This document shows, one piece after another, positions 1-8,526 of a DNA stretch of 64,000 nucleotides; position 1 is the first letter of the stretch; each line of letters starts with the position of its first letter. The translations under genes were made by a program, and so were the position numbers. Source of the DNA: Sphingomonas sp. UV9 (GTDB lineage: Bacteria; Pseudomonadota; Alphaproteobacteria; Sphingomonadales; Sphingomonadaceae); NCBI RefSeq assembly GCF_004101245.1, contig NZ_SCIN01000001.1, positions 1,352,546 to 1,416,545 on the forward strand, read 5' to 3'. Below the pieces are notes generated by a model, which saw only the letters and a list, made by a program, of their open reading frames with translations, did not search any database and had not been told where the DNA came from.

Positions 1-1266
1 GACGTCGTGAAATCCGGCGACCTGATGGCCGAGATCGAGACCGACAAGGCGACGATGGAATTCGAAGCGGTCGACGAAGGCACGGTGGTCAAGATCCTCG
101 TCGCCGAGGGTACCGACAATGTGAAGGTCGGCACGGTCATCGCGATCATCGCCGAAGAGGGCGAGGACGCATCGTCGGTCTCGTCGACGCCTGCCAAGAG
201 CGAGACGCCCGAGCCGGCCGCCAAGGAATCCGAAGCCAAGCCCGATCCCAAGGATCCCAACGACACCGGCAGCGAGGCCAAGCCGGTCGAGCGGACCGAA
301 GCGTCGGCCGAGGATCATGGCCGTCCCGACGACGCCGGTGCGGCCAAGCCCGCCGCCAGCGGTGAGCGCGTCAAGGCGAGCCCGCTCGCGCGCCGCCTCG
401 CCGCCGACAAGGGCATCGATCTCGGCGCCGTGTCGGGTTCGGGGCCGAAGGGTCGCATCGTCAAGGCCGACATCGACAGCGCGAAGCCGGGTGCGGCGCC
501 TGCCGCGAAGACCGAAACCGCTGCTCCGACGGCTGCGGCCCCTGCTCCCGCCGCCAAGCCCGCCGCCGTGCCGGACATCCCGCACGAGGCGACCAAGCTC
601 AGCAACGTCCGGAAGACGATCGCGCGTCGCCTGACCGAGTCGAAGCAGACCGTTCCGCACATCTACCTGACCGTGAACATCCGCCTCGATGCGCTGCTCA
701 AGCTGCGCGGCGAGCTGAACAAGAGCCTCGAATCGCGCGGCGTGAAGCTGTCGGTCAACGACCTGCTGATCAAGGCGCAGGCCGTCGCGCTGATGCAGGT
801 TCCGACCTGCAACGTGATGTTCACGCCCGACCAGCTGATCACCTTCCAGCGTGCCGACATCTCGGTCGCGGTGAGCACGCCGTCGGGGCTGATCACGCCG
901 ATCATCGTCGGCGCGGACACCGCCTCGCTGTCGTCGATCTCGACGCAGATGAAGGACCTCGCCGCCCGCGCGCGCGACGGCAAGCTCAAGCCCGAGGAAT
1001 ATCAGGGCGGCACCGCCTCGATCAGCAACATGGGCATGTTCGGCATCACGCAGTTCGACGCGGTCATCAACCCGCCCCAGGCGATGATCCTCGCGGTCGG
1101 TGCGGGCGAGAAGCGTCCGTACGTCGTCGGCGACGAACTGACCGTGGCGACCGTGATGTCGGCAACCGGCAGCTTCGATCACCGCGCGATCGACGGGGCC
1201 GACGGCGCGCAGTTCATGAAGGCGTTCAAGCACCTCGTCGAGAACCCGCTGGGCATGCTGGCGTAA
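1..1266 (+). CDS. pdhC: Pyruvate dehydrogenase E2 (dihydrolipoamide acetyltransferase), 5' end outside window
   Basis: This is the acetyltransferase core of the pyruvate dehydrogenase complex, which moves the acetyl group from the lipoyl arm to CoA. The reading frame is already open at base 1 and the visible protein begins in the middle of a lipoyl domain, so the true start lies upstream of the window. The lipoyl-lysine motif ETDKATMEF has its Lys at bases 46-48. A long Ala/Pro/Glu-rich linker follows, then a peripheral-subunit-binding domain ([14 protein letters not shown], about residues 124-158) and the catalytic domain from about residue 190 to the end. The catalytic histidine motif DHRAIDG lies near the C-terminus. 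The E3 gene lpdA lies two genes downstream, as in many alphaproteobacterial pdh clusters. I am very sure of the family; pyruvate rather than another 2-oxoacid is inferred from the linked E3 and family resemblance. Confidence 0.96.
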   Translation, partial: DVVKSGDLMAEIETDKATMEFEAVDEGTVVKILVAEGTDNVKVGTVIAIIAEEGEDASSVSSTPAKSETPEPAAKESEAKPDPKDPNDTGSEAKPVERTEASAEDHGRPDDAGAAKPAASGERVKASPLARRLAADKGIDLGAVSGSGPKGRIVKADIDSAKPGAAPAAKTETAAPTAAAPAPAAKPAAVPDIPHEATKLSNVRKTIARRLTESKQTVPHIYLTVNIRLDALLKLRGELNKSLESRGVKLSVNDLLIKAQAVALMQVPTCNVMFTPDQLITFQRADISVAVSTPSGLITPIIVGADTASLSSISTQMKDLAARARDGKLKPEEYQGGTASISNMGMFGITQFDAVINPPQAMILAVGAGEKRPYVVGDELTVATVMSATGSFDHRAIDGADGAQFMKAFKHLVENPLGMLA

Positions 1267-1300
1267 TCTGGCCGACATGAACACCGCCTCCCCAGCCCCG

Positions 1301-1367
1301 TTCGTCCTGAGCGCAGTAGAAGGGCATGAGACTCATGTACCTCGACTTCGCCCGGCACGAACGGTTT
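1301..1367. repeat. REP-like imperfect palindrome
   Basis: The left arm begins GTTCGTCCTGAGC and the right arm ends CGACTTCGCCCGGCACGAAC; they pair imperfectly. The centre carries the perfect 11-nt palindrome ATGAGACTCAT. The arms resemble the REP-like repeat built around CTTCGACAAGCTCAGGA that also appears twice at the right end of this window. It lies between pdhC and a small membrane-protein gene and could act as a transcript-stabilising or attenuating hairpin. Confidence 0.55.
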
Positions 1368-1382
1368 AGGGGGGTGTTGGAC

Positions 1383-1610
1383 ATGAAGCAGACGAGGATC
1401 GAGATCCTGCACATCCTTGCAGGGCTCGTCGTCGCAGTCGCGATAACCTGGGCGGCGGCGTGGTCCTATCCGCTCGGGCAGGACGTGATCTGGGCGTGCG
1501 GGGCCGCGGCGATGGTCGCGACCGTGGTGATGGGCATGGGGCCGCTGCGCCGCGCCCGCCGTCTCGACCAACATCCCGCAGGAGTACAGCATGACCGTCC
1601 TGCCCCCTAA
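1383..1610 (+). CDS. Small hypothetical two-helix membrane protein
   Basis: About 75 residues. Two hydrophobic stretches are visible, one starting ILHILAGLVVAVAITWAAAW and one around VIWACGAAAMVATVVMGMG, followed by a basic, Arg-rich tail. The ATG at 1383 is preceded by a G-rich ribosome-binding site (GGGGGG about 8 nt upstream). An in-frame ATG at 1326 exists, but it lies inside the palindromic repeat, so the later start is preferred. The 3' end overlaps the start of the thioesterase gene by 20 nt, suggesting translational coupling in the pdh cluster. I recognise no family and assign no function. Coding status is plausible but not proven, because a gene this short could be a chance frame. 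Confidence 0.45.
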   Translation: MKQTRIEILHILAGLVVAVAITWAAAWSYPLGQDVIWACGAAAMVATVVMGMGPLRRARRLDQHPAGVQHDRPAP

Positions 1611-1980
1611 TACAGCACCGACGATTCGCGTCACCGCGATGCCCGCCGATGCCAATCCGTATGGCGACATCTTCGGCGGCTGGCTGATGGGCCAGATGGA
1701 TCTCGCGGCCGGCTCGGTTGCCTCGCGACGGAGCGGCGGGCGCGCCGTCACGATCGCTGCCGACGCGATGAAGTTTCACATGCCCGTCGTCGTCGGCGAC
1801 GAAGTGTCGGTCTATGCCGAGCTGAGCGCGGTTGGCCGCACCTCGATGACGATCGAGGTCGAGGCCTGGCGCCGCGCGCGCCACAGCAACGACAGCTGCA
1901 AGGTGACCCAGGCGCGCTTCATCTTCGTGGCGGTCGGCGACGACCGCAAACCGCGGCCCGTGCCGCCCGAAACCAACTGA
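1591..1980 (+). CDS. Acyl-CoA thioesterase, YciA/hotdog type
   Basis: A 129-residue single hotdog-domain protein. These enzymes hydrolyse acyl-CoA to free acid and CoA in the cytoplasm and work as oligomers. The diagnostic stretch NPYGDIFGGWLMGQMD (about residues 22-37) contains the conserved D-x-F-G-G-W segment of the YciA/BFIT-like group. Strand-rich segments such as RAVTIAADAMKFHMPVVVGD and a C-terminal strand around RFIFVAVGDD follow. The length fits the family. The gene sits between pdhC and lpdA, so a housekeeping role in controlling acyl-CoA or CoA pools next to pyruvate dehydrogenase is plausible. The substrate chain length cannot be read from sequence. Confidence 0.85.
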   Translation: MTVLPPNTAPTIRVTAMPADANPYGDIFGGWLMGQMDLAAGSVASRRSGGRAVTIAADAMKFHMPVVVGDEVSVYAELSAVGRTSMTIEVEAWRRARHSNDSCKVTQARFIFVAVGDDRKPRPVPPETN

Positions 1981-1999
1981 TTTTTCAAAGGACGTCTAC

Positions 2000-3394
2000 G
2001 TGGCTGACACATACGATCTCGTCATCCTTGGTTCGGGCCCCGGCGGCTATGTCGCCGCGATCCGTGCCTCGCAGCTCGGCCTCAAGGTCGCGATCGTCGA
2101 GCGCGAGCGGCTCGGCGGCATCTGCCTCAACTGGGGCTGCATTCCGACCAAGGCGCTGCTGCGCACCTCGGAAATCTATCACTATATGCAGAATGCCGAG
2201 AGCTACGGCCTGAAGGCGGACAATGTCGGCTTCGACCTCGCCAAGGTCGTCGACCGCTCGCGCAAGGTTGCCGGCCAGTTGAACGCGGGCGTGAAGGGCC
2301 TGATGAAGAAGAACAAGGTGACCGTCGTCGAGGGCGTCGGCACGGTAACGGCCAAGGGCAAGCTGTCGGTCAAGCAGGGCGACAAGACGGTCGATCTCGA
2401 AGCCAAGAACATCATCGTCGCGACCGGCGCGCGCGCGCGCGACCTGCCGTTCGCCAAGGCCGACGGGAAGACGATCTGGACCTACCGCCACGCTATGGTG
2501 CCGACCGAGATGCCAACCAAGCTGCTGGTCATCGGTTCGGGCGCGATCGGCGTCGAGTTCGCCAGCTTCTACAATGACATGGGCGCCGACGTGACGATCG
2601 TCGAGATGCTCCCGCGGATCCTGCCGGTCGAGGACGAGGAGGTGTCTGCGTTCATGGACAAGGCGCTGACCAAGCAGGGTATCAAGCTACTGACCCAGAC
2701 CGGTCTCGAGGCGCTGGCGCCATCGGCAAACGGCGTCACTGCGAAGATCAAGGGCAAGGACGGCAAGGTCACCGAGGAGACGTTCAGCCACGCGATCGTC
2801 GCGATCGGCATCGTCCCGAACACCGAGAATATCGGCCTGGAGGCGCTCGGCGTCGAGACCGACCGCGGGCACATCAAGACCGACGGCTATGGCCGCACCA
2901 ATGTCGACGGCATCTGGGCGATCGGCGACGTCACCGGCGCGCCGTGGCTCGCGCACAAGGCAAGCCATGAGGGCATCATCGCGGTCGAGAAGATCGCGGG
3001 CGGTTCGCCGCACCAGATGGACAAGGCCAACATCCCCGGCTGCACCTATTCGCGGCCGCAGGTGGCGTCGGTCGGCATGACCGAGGCCAAGGCCAAGGAA
3101 GCCGGCTACGAGCTGAAGGTCGGCAAATTCCCCTTCATCGGCAACGGCAAGGCGATCGCGCTGGGCGAGGCGGAAGGCTTCGTAAAGACCGTGTTCGACG
3201 CGAAGACCGGCGAGCTGCTGGGTGCGCACATGGTCGGCGCGGAAGTGACCGAGCTGATCCAGGGCTATGTGGTGGCGCGCCAGCTCGAGACGACCGAGGC
3301 CGAGCTGATGGAAACGGTGTTCGCGCACCCGACGCTCAGCGAGATGATGCACGAGAGCGTCCTCGCCGCTTACGGCCGCGCGATCCACTATTAA
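2000..3394 (+). CDS. lpdA: Dihydrolipoyl dehydrogenase (E3)
   Basis: The flavoprotein that reoxidises dihydrolipoamide with NAD+ in 2-oxoacid dehydrogenase complexes; 464 residues, standard for the family. The start is GTG, supported by an AAAGGA ribosome-binding site 7 nt upstream. The N-terminal FAD-binding motif GSGPGGYVAAIRA is followed by the redox-active disulfide in GGICLNWGCIPTK. The central NAD-binding GSGAIGVEFASF and the second FAD segment ending AIGDVTGAPWLAHKA are both present. The C-terminal dimerisation domain ends with the catalytic FAHPTLSE histidine. It follows the thioesterase by 19 nt and is probably co-transcribed with pdhC. A nested palindromic repeat starts 13 bp after its stop codon. 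Confidence 0.97.
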   Translation: MADTYDLVILGSGPGGYVAAIRASQLGLKVAIVERERLGGICLNWGCIPTKALLRTSEIYHYMQNAESYGLKADNVGFDLAKVVDRSRKVAGQLNAGVKGLMKKNKVTVVEGVGTVTAKGKLSVKQGDKTVDLEAKNIIVATGARARDLPFAKADGKTIWTYRHAMVPTEMPTKLLVIGSGAIGVEFASFYNDMGADVTIVEMLPRILPVEDEEVSAFMDKALTKQGIKLLTQTGLEALAPSANGVTAKIKGKDGKVTEETFSHAIVAIGIVPNTENIGLEALGVETDRGHIKTDGYGRTNVDGIWAIGDVTGAPWLAHKASHEGIIAVEKIAGGSPHQMDKANIPGCTYSRPQVASVGMTEAKAKEAGYELKVGKFPFIGNGKAIALGEAEGFVKTVFDAKTGELLGAHMVGAEVTELIQGYVVARQLETTEAELMETVFAHPTLSEMMHESVLAAYGRAIHY

Positions 3395-3406
3395 GGCGAC
3401 CTCTCC

Positions 3407-3537
3407 ATCCTCCCCCGCCAGGGGGAGGTGTCAGGCGCTTGCCTGACGGAGGGGGAGGTAAGCGACTCCTTCGGTTGCGTGTCCTCCCCCTCCCCCTCCG
3501 TCACCTTCGGTGCCACCTCCCCCTGGCGGGGGAGGAT
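3407..3537. repeat. Nested inverted repeat family, copy 1 of 5
   Basis: Perfect 24-bp outer arms at 3407-3430 and 3514-3537 (core CCTCCCCCGCCAGGGGGAGG). An inner pair, GACGGAGGGGGAGG against CCCCCTCCGTC, encloses a variable centre. The same architecture recurs at 25505, 27102, 35291 and 56766. It lies directly after lpdA and may form a large cruciform or RNA hairpin. Confidence 0.9.
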
Positions 3538-3563
3538 CAGAGCCCGAGCCTCGCCCCCCTTCC

Positions 3564-3671
3564 CGTCATCCCCCCTTGCCGTCATCCCCCCTTGCCGTCA
3601 TCCCGACGAACGTCGGGACCCATGGTGCCACCCGCGACGCTTCTGGCGCCGAATCCCGACAATCGTCGGAA
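3564..3671. repeat. 16-bp tandem duplication plus two short palindromes
   Basis: CGTCATCCCCCCTTGC occurs twice in direct tandem (3564-3579 and 3580-3595), followed by a third, diverged start of the unit. A perfect 7-bp hairpin TCCCGAC-GAAC-GTCGGGA lies at 3601-3618, and a near copy TCCCGAC-AATC-GTCGGAA at 3654-3671. With the preceding nested repeat this fills the 418-bp space between lpdA and the next gene; I see no gene in that space. Confidence 0.7.
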
Positions 3672-3812
3672 TCACGTTGAGTGATACGCATCCCATCACC
3701 CAGCCCATCGCCCCCGGGTAGCGAACCGTCTCGTTTCGGCCCTACTTCACTTGACCCGCCGCCCGCGCCTCCCGAAAGGCCGCACCAGCCAAACCGGGTA
3801 CGGGAACTGCCA

Positions 3813-5240
3813 ATGCCGATCGACACTGGGGCGCGCCGTATTTCCTCCCGCAGCATCGGCATCACGGCCGCCGCATTGTGCCTGGCCTCGCTCGCGCTCT
3901 TCTGGCCGGGCATCGCGATGTACGACACCGTCGCGCAATATACGCAGGTGCTGTCGCGGGTGTACGACGACTGGCACCCGCCCGCGATGGTCCGGCTGTG
4001 GGTCTTGCTCGCCCCGCTCGGCGGCGGCGCCAAGCCGATGCTCGTCCTGCAACTCGCCACCTACTGGCTCGGTCTCGGTCTGATCGCGGCCGCGCTGGCG
4101 CGAACCGGGCGGGGCCGCAGCGCCGTCGCGATCCTCGCGGTCGGCCTGTTGCCACCGTTTCTCGGCTGGCAGGGCGTCGTGCTGAAGGACGCGCAACTGA
4201 CCGGTGCGTTGCTCGCGGCGCTCGGCATCGTCGGCTGGTACAGACTTGCCGGTCGCCCGGTCTCGCGCGCGGCGTTGATCCCGGTCACGCTGCTGCTCGC
4301 CTATGCGGTGCTGGTGCGCGCGAACGCCGTGTTCATCGTCGTGCCGCTGGTGGTGGCGCTCGCGCCGCGCCCCGCCGGTCTCGTCGCCAAGACCGTTACC
4401 GGCCTGATCGCGGTGGTCGCCGTGCTCGGCATCGCGCCGATCATCAACCACCAGGTCCTCGGCGCGCAACGCAGCGGCGTGGAGTCGACGCAGGCGCTGT
4501 TCGACCTGGCCGGGATCGCCGCGCGCGTGCCCGACGGCGACGCGATCGGTCTGACGCCGGCCGAAGCCGCCACCGTGATCGCCCGCCGCTGCGCGAAACC
4601 GTTCTTCTGGGATCCGCTCGGCGACGACGCGCATTGCGGGACGACGATGGCGCGGCTGAGAGCGTTGCCGACCGCGACGCTCTACGTCACGCTCGCGTCC
4701 GCGGCGCTGCATCACCCGATCGCCTACGCGACGCACCGCTTCGCGCATCTGAACGCGACCGATCGCTGGCTCGTGCCGTTCCACTGGCCGAGCGCCGCGC
4801 CGCCGACCGCGTCCGAACCCAATACGCTCGGCCTCGCCGACCCCAACGCCGCCGCCCGCGCCTGGGAAGGCCTGACCGCCGCGGTCGTCGAGACGCCGCT
4901 GGGCTGGCCGATCGCGTGGATCGTCGTCGCGATCACCGCGCTGGCGACATGCCTGTCGCGCCGACGCGACGCCACGCGCGACTTCGTCACGGCGCTGCTC
5001 GTGTCCGCGCTGGCGCTCGAAGCGAGTTTCGCGGTGCTCAGCATCGCCTCGGACCTGCGCTATCACCTGTGGTCGATGATCGCGACCGCGGTGGCGGTGG
5101 TCCTGCTTGCCGATCGGCCTCCGCCGCTGCGGACGCTGAGCGTCGGCGCGGCGGCGCTCGCGATCGTGATCTGCGGCGGGCTAGCTGCGCGCGTTATGCT
5201 GCCCCTGCCACCGCAGAGTTACGTCGGCATGCTCGGCTGA
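3813..5240 (+). CDS. Polytopic membrane protein, GT-C glycosyltransferase-like
   Basis: About 475 residues with some ten hydrophobic segments spread over the length, so an integral inner-membrane protein. After the first membrane helix there is a loop with FWPGIAMYDTVAQYTQ and a following DDWHPPAM. An acidic residue in the first large periplasmic loop is typical of GT-C-fold glycosyltransferases and the related uncharacterised membrane proteins I am reminded of. A later loop contains RCAKPFFWDPLGDDAHCG with two cysteines. The frame is open from 3681, but the first 44 codons are Pro/Ser-rich, lie in repeat-rich DNA and look non-coding, so the ATG at 3813 is preferred. The gene stands alone, convergent with the RcnB-type gene. 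Transfer of a lipid-linked sugar is an inference only. Confidence 0.7.
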   Translation: MPIDTGARRISSRSIGITAAALCLASLALFWPGIAMYDTVAQYTQVLSRVYDDWHPPAMVRLWVLLAPLGGGAKPMLVLQLATYWLGLGLIAAALARTGRGRSAVAILAVGLLPPFLGWQGVVLKDAQLTGALLAALGIVGWYRLAGRPVSRAALIPVTLLLAYAVLVRANAVFIVVPLVVALAPRPAGLVAKTVTGLIAVVAVLGIAPIINHQVLGAQRSGVESTQALFDLAGIAARVPDGDAIGLTPAEAATVIARRCAKPFFWDPLGDDAHCGTTMARLRALPTATLYVTLASAALHHPIAYATHRFAHLNATDRWLVPFHWPSAAPPTASEPNTLGLADPNAAARAWEGLTAAVVETPLGWPIAWIVVAITALATCLSRRRDATRDFVTALLVSALALEASFAVLSIASDLRYHLWSMIATAVAVVLLADRPPPLRTLSVGAAALAIVICGGLAARVMLPLPPQSYVGMLG

Positions 5241-5247
5241 ACCGGCC

Positions 5248-6345
5248 TTATCGCCGCCTGACCTTCCGCCGCGGATAGGAGTCGTAATATTCGGTGGTGG
5301 TCGTCGTCGTGGTCGTCACCGGCACCGACTGCACGATCACCGTCGTCGAACCTGCCGGATATGCACCGCCGCTGGTCGTCGTGACCGTCGTCGCACCATC
5401 GGGCGAAACCCATGTGCCACCGGGCGCCACCGCATAGCCGCGTGGCTGGGCATAGTCTGCGCCGTACGGCGGGGGCGCATAGTCGTCCGCGTAGGCGGGG
5501 GCCGGCGATTCATAGTCGCCGGCATAGGCCGGCGGCGGTGCGTAGCCCGCTCCATAGCCCGCCCCCCGTGGCGGTGGGGGTGGAGGCGGCGCAGGACGGC
5601 CCCGGTCCTCGGTCTTGTCGATCGCATAGCCTGCCGCCGCGCCGACGCCCGCGCCGATCAGCGTACCGCCCAGGCGATTGCCGCGACCCGCGATGACGTT
5701 GCCGGCCACGCCGCCGGCAACCGCGCCGATCGCGGCGCCGCCGAGCCCGGTGTCGCGCCGCGGCGCACCGCGGTCGCCTGGCCCGGCATAAACGGAGTCG
5801 TTGGCGGCATAGTCGCGCGGGCTGATCGCGACGTACCCGTTGGAGCCCCCATTGGAATCGTAGCGATCCCAGTCGATGTCGCTCGCCGTGTCGTAGACCG
5901 ATCCGCGCGCGTCGATCAGCACCGCGTCGTCATAATAGCGCGCCCAGTTATAGCCCTGCGGCGGCTGCGGAAGGCCGTAGGTCGACCAGTCGCCGATATA
6001 GAAGCGCGGTGCGTTCCAATAGGTCGGCACGGCCCAGCCGCGGTGCGGGCGACGATATCCGGCCCAGCCGCCGGGCGCGTTGGCGCCACCCCACCAGCGC
6101 CCGCCGATCTTGCTGCCCCAGCGCGGCTGGCGGCGCGAGGCGACCGGCGGCGATCCGACCGGTCGCGAGGACGTCTGAACGATCGGCGGACGCGCGGCCA
6201 TCGGTCCCGGCCGACGGGGGTTGGCCATCGGTGCCTGCATCGTCGCGCCCGGCACGCCGTAGCTGGCGCCGGGGCGTTGCTGCGCCTCCGCTGCACCGCC
6301 ACCGGCGAGGACAAGCCCTGCGCTCGCGATCAAAAGGCTCCGCAT
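5248..6345 (-). CDS. Secreted RcnB-domain protein with glycine zipper and low-complexity tail
   Basis: 365 residues. A clear Sec signal peptide ends in AGGGAAEAQQ near residue 22. Residues 75-150 carry an RcnB-like module (GWAVPTYWNAPRFYIGDW, then YNWARYYDDAVLID). In other bacteria RcnB is a small periplasmic protein linked to nickel/cobalt homeostasis, but this module is also very common in alphaproteobacteria without a proven metal role. A glycine zipper follows at about residues 200-245 (GAAIGAVAGGVAGNVIAG), which could insert into a membrane. Pro/Tyr-rich repeats, a Thr run and a basic end RRKVRRR complete the protein. It is convergent with the preceding gene, with stops 7 bp apart. The function is unknown; a periplasmic or outer-membrane location is likely. 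Confidence 0.75.
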   Translation of the reverse strand: MRSLLIASAGLVLAGGGAAEAQQRPGASYGVPGATMQAPMANPRRPGPMAARPPIVQTSSRPVGSPPVASRRQPRWGSKIGGRWWGGANAPGGWAGYRRPHRGWAVPTYWNAPRFYIGDWSTYGLPQPPQGYNWARYYDDAVLIDARGSVYDTASDIDWDRYDSNGGSNGYVAISPRDYAANDSVYAGPGDRGAPRRDTGLGGAAIGAVAGGVAGNVIAGRGNRLGGTLIGAGVGAAAGYAIDKTEDRGRPAPPPPPPPRGAGYGAGYAPPPAYAGDYESPAPAYADDYAPPPYGADYAQPRGYAVAPGGTWVSPDGATTVTTTSGGAYPAGSTTVIVQSVPVTTTTTTTTEYYDSYPRRKVRRR

Positions 6346-6464
6346 GTCCGTCTCCCTGGTTCCGCCACCCCATCCCGCGCAAACGCCGGATGTCTTAACG
6401 GGTTGCTTACCAAAGCCGCAGGCAAGTCACCAGCGAGCGTACCGTCCCGAAACGGATCAGGTGC

Positions 6465-6956
6465 TCAGAGCCGTTCGCCGAGCAACGCGGCCAACGCTTC
6501 GCATCCCGCGGCGTCTTCGGCATCGAACCGCGCGGGTTCGGGGCTGTCGAGATCGAGCACCGCAACCAGCATACCGTCCTTCGTCACCGGCACGACCAGT
6601 TCGGAGCGGCTCGCGGCGTCGCAGGCAATGTGGCCGGGGAACGCGTGGACGTCCTCGACCAGCTGCGTCGTCAGCGTCGCGGCGGCGGCACCGCAGACGC
6701 CCTTGCCGACCGGGATGCGGATGCACGCGACCTTGCCCTGGAACGGGCCGAGCACGAGTTCGCCGCCCTGTGCTTCGGGCACCAGCCGGTAGAAGCCCGC
6801 CCAGTTCAGGTCGGGCAGATATTCCCACACCAGCGCCGCGGCGTTCGCCATGTTGGCGATCGGATCGCGCTCGTCCGCGGTCAGCGCGTCGAGGGCGGCG
6901 AGGAGGTCGCGGTAGAGATCGGCCTTGCTGCCGGCTGAGATGTCGAACTGGTACAT
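6465..6956 (-). CDS. msrC: Free methionine-(R)-sulfoxide reductase (GAF domain, fRMsr)
   Basis: 163 residues, one GAF domain. fRMsr reduces free L-methionine-R-sulfoxide with thioredoxin as electron donor. The conserved cysteines are present in VACIRIPVGKGVCG and FPGHIACDAASRSEL, the arrangement typical of YebR/MsrC enzymes, and NWAGFYRL early in the domain is also characteristic. The ATG at 6956 is chosen because AAGGAAG lies just upstream on the coding strand; the frame is open further upstream but that part is not family-like. The gene stands alone, which fits a general oxidative-damage repair role. The family is confident; activity depends on the cysteines seen. Confidence 0.9.
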   Translation of the reverse strand: MYQFDISAGSKADLYRDLLAALDALTADERDPIANMANAAALVWEYLPDLNWAGFYRLVPEAQGGELVLGPFQGKVACIRIPVGKGVCGAAAATLTTQLVEDVHAFPGHIACDAASRSELVVPVTKDGMLVAVLDLDSPEPARFDAEDAAGCEALAALLGERL

Positions 6957-7125
6957 GGCGTCTTCCTTGGTCGGCTTCGCGCCGGATGATCGCGGAGATA
7001 GGGGTTGGGGAACTGGAAAACAGGGCTTGGGGTAATGGAGAGTGTTTTGAGATCGAACACGACGCCTCCGACATCCAACCCACAATACCCAACGGTCACC
7101 CGCCCGTGACCATCCTCAACCACCT

Positions 7126-7210
7126 CCGTCACCCCAGCGAACGCTGGGGTATCATCGAGGCGCGGGCGGCGCACACCACGGGGATACCCCAGCTTTCGCT
7201 GGGGTGACGG
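7126..7210. repeat. 28-bp inverted repeat with one mismatch
   Basis: Arms at 7126-7153 and 7183-7210 share the core CCGTCACCCCAGCGAA and differ at one position. Each arm also contains its own small hairpin (CCCCAGC...GCTGGGG). It is the main recognisable structure in the 357-bp gap between msrC and arfB; the rest (about 6957-7125 and 7211-7313) shows no gene or other clear signal. Confidence 0.8.
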
Positions 7211-7313
7211 ACTTGGTGGGGGGGGTGACGAAACCGGCGGGGTGACGACCTTGGCGATCTGACGAACTTGGCCGGGATGAGGAGCGTGGCTGAGAACAGC
7301 CCGCCCCCCCCCC

Positions 7314-7739
7314 TCAATCGTCGCGGACCTTGCCGCGCCCGGCTTTCACTCCGCTGCGCACCTTCTTCGTATCGACGCGCCGTGCCTTCGCGGCCTTGGA
7401 CGGCTTGGTCGCGCGCCGTGCCTTCGGGACGATCGTCGCCTCCTTGATCAGCGCCACCAGCCGTTCGCGGACTTCCTGCCGATTGAGCAGCTGCGACCGC
7501 GATCCTTCGCTGCGCAGCACCAGCACGCCGTCGCGCGTCAGGCGCGAGCCCGCCAGCACCGCGATGCGGTTCTTCACCGCCAGCGGCAGCCCCGGCGACA
7601 GGCCTACGTCGAACCGCAGGATCACCGCGCTGTCGGTGGTGTTGACGTGCTGGCCGCCCGGGCCGCCCGAGCGGGTCGTGCTTTCGATCAGCTCGCTGTC
7701 GTCGATCGAGATCGATCGGGTAATCGGGATCGCGACCAT
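7314..7739 (-). CDS. arfB: Peptidyl-tRNA hydrolase ArfB (alternative ribosome rescue)
   Basis: 141 residues. ArfB frees peptides from ribosomes stalled on truncated mRNA: the GGQ domain hydrolyses the peptidyl-tRNA while a basic C-terminal tail occupies the empty mRNA channel. Both parts are visible. RSGGPGGQHVNTTDSA carries the GGQ motif near residue 29, and the last 35 residues are extremely basic (KARRATKPSKAAKARR and onward). Length and architecture match ArfB/YaeJ and are far too short for RF1 or RF2. The ATG at 7739 gives the canonical N-terminus. It lies 20 bp after the pseudouridine synthase gene on the same strand, so the two are probably one translation-related operon. Confidence 0.93.
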   Translation of the reverse strand: MVAIPITRSISIDDSELIESTTRSGGPGGQHVNTTDSAVILRFDVGLSPGLPLAVKNRIAVLAGSRLTRDGVLVLRSEGSRSQLLNRQEVRERLVALIKEATIVPKARRATKPSKAAKARRVDTKKVRSGVKAGRGKVRDD

Positions 7740-7759
7740 GAGCCCCCTCCCCTCAGCGC

Positions 7760-8479
7760 TCAGCAGTCGGTGGAGTCGGGCGTCGTCACCGCGTCGGCGA
7801 TCGGTGCGCCATCGGCGACCGGAGCGGCCTCGTCCGCGAACCCGGCCTTGGCGAAACGCTCGGGCAACGGCGCCTCGGCGAGCACGTCGGGCTTGCCCGG
7901 ACGCGGTACGATCAGCCGCTGCGCATGGAGCATCATGCCGAGCCCATCCGCCTTGCCGTAGACGCCGTCGCCGACCACCGGCGCGCCGAGGCCACTGGCG
8001 GCATGCACGCGGATCTGATGCGTGCGGCCGGTTTCGGGCAGGAACTCGACCAGCGAGCGGCCGTCTTTGATCTCCAGCACGCGCCAATTGGTCCGTGACT
8101 TCTTGCCGTCCGGGTCCTCGACCATCCGCCAACCGGTCTCGGCGGTGCTCACCTTGCCGAGCGCCATCTCGATCAGACCCGACGTGCCCTCGACCACGCC
8201 GTCGAGCAGCGCGACATAGCGCTTCGAGACGAGACCCTGTTCGAATGCCTGCTGTAACCGGGCATGCGCCTTCGGATTACGCGACAGGAGCAAGCAACCG
8301 CTCGTATCCCGGTCCAACCGGTGGACCGCTTTGGGCCAGCGCTGGAAGCCGAACTTCAGGCTTTCGAGATGATTTTCGAGGCTCAGCGAGCCATCGCGGG
8401 GCGGATCGACCGGCAACCCTGCGGGTTTGTCGATTACCAGGGCCTCGCCGTCGAGGAAGAGTACGCGTTCACCATGCAT
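7760..8479 (-). CDS. RluA-family pseudouridine synthase
   Basis: 239 residues from the ATG at 8479, which is preceded by an AAGGGCGG ribosome-binding site. An upstream in-frame start is possible but would extend into the divergent peptidase gene. RluA-family enzymes isomerise uridine to pseudouridine in rRNA or tRNA. The catalytic aspartate is in HRLDRDTSGCLLLSRN, and the downstream segments LVSKRYVAL and ETGRTHQIRVH are both hallmarks. No S4 domain is seen, so it resembles the smaller single-domain members. The short C-terminus is acidic. It is followed at once by arfB. Which RNA position it modifies cannot be decided here. Confidence 0.9.
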   Translation of the reverse strand: MHGERVLFLDGEALVIDKPAGLPVDPPRDGSLSLENHLESLKFGFQRWPKAVHRLDRDTSGCLLLSRNPKAHARLQQAFEQGLVSKRYVALLDGVVEGTSGLIEMALGKVSTAETGWRMVEDPDGKKSRTNWRVLEIKDGRSLVEFLPETGRTHQIRVHAASGLGAPVVGDGVYGKADGLGMMLHAQRLIVPRPGKPDVLAEAPLPERFAKAGFADEAAPVADGAPIADAVTTPDSTDC

Positions 8480-8526
8480 GCCGCCGCCCTTGCCATCATT
8501 AGCGCCTGCGTGCCAGAGCCGTCGCG

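Noticed and set aside
3747..5278. Long Arg-rich open frames on both strands overlapping the polytopic membrane protein
   Set aside because: Their composition is that of shadow frames, while the chosen frame gives regular hydrophobic helices.
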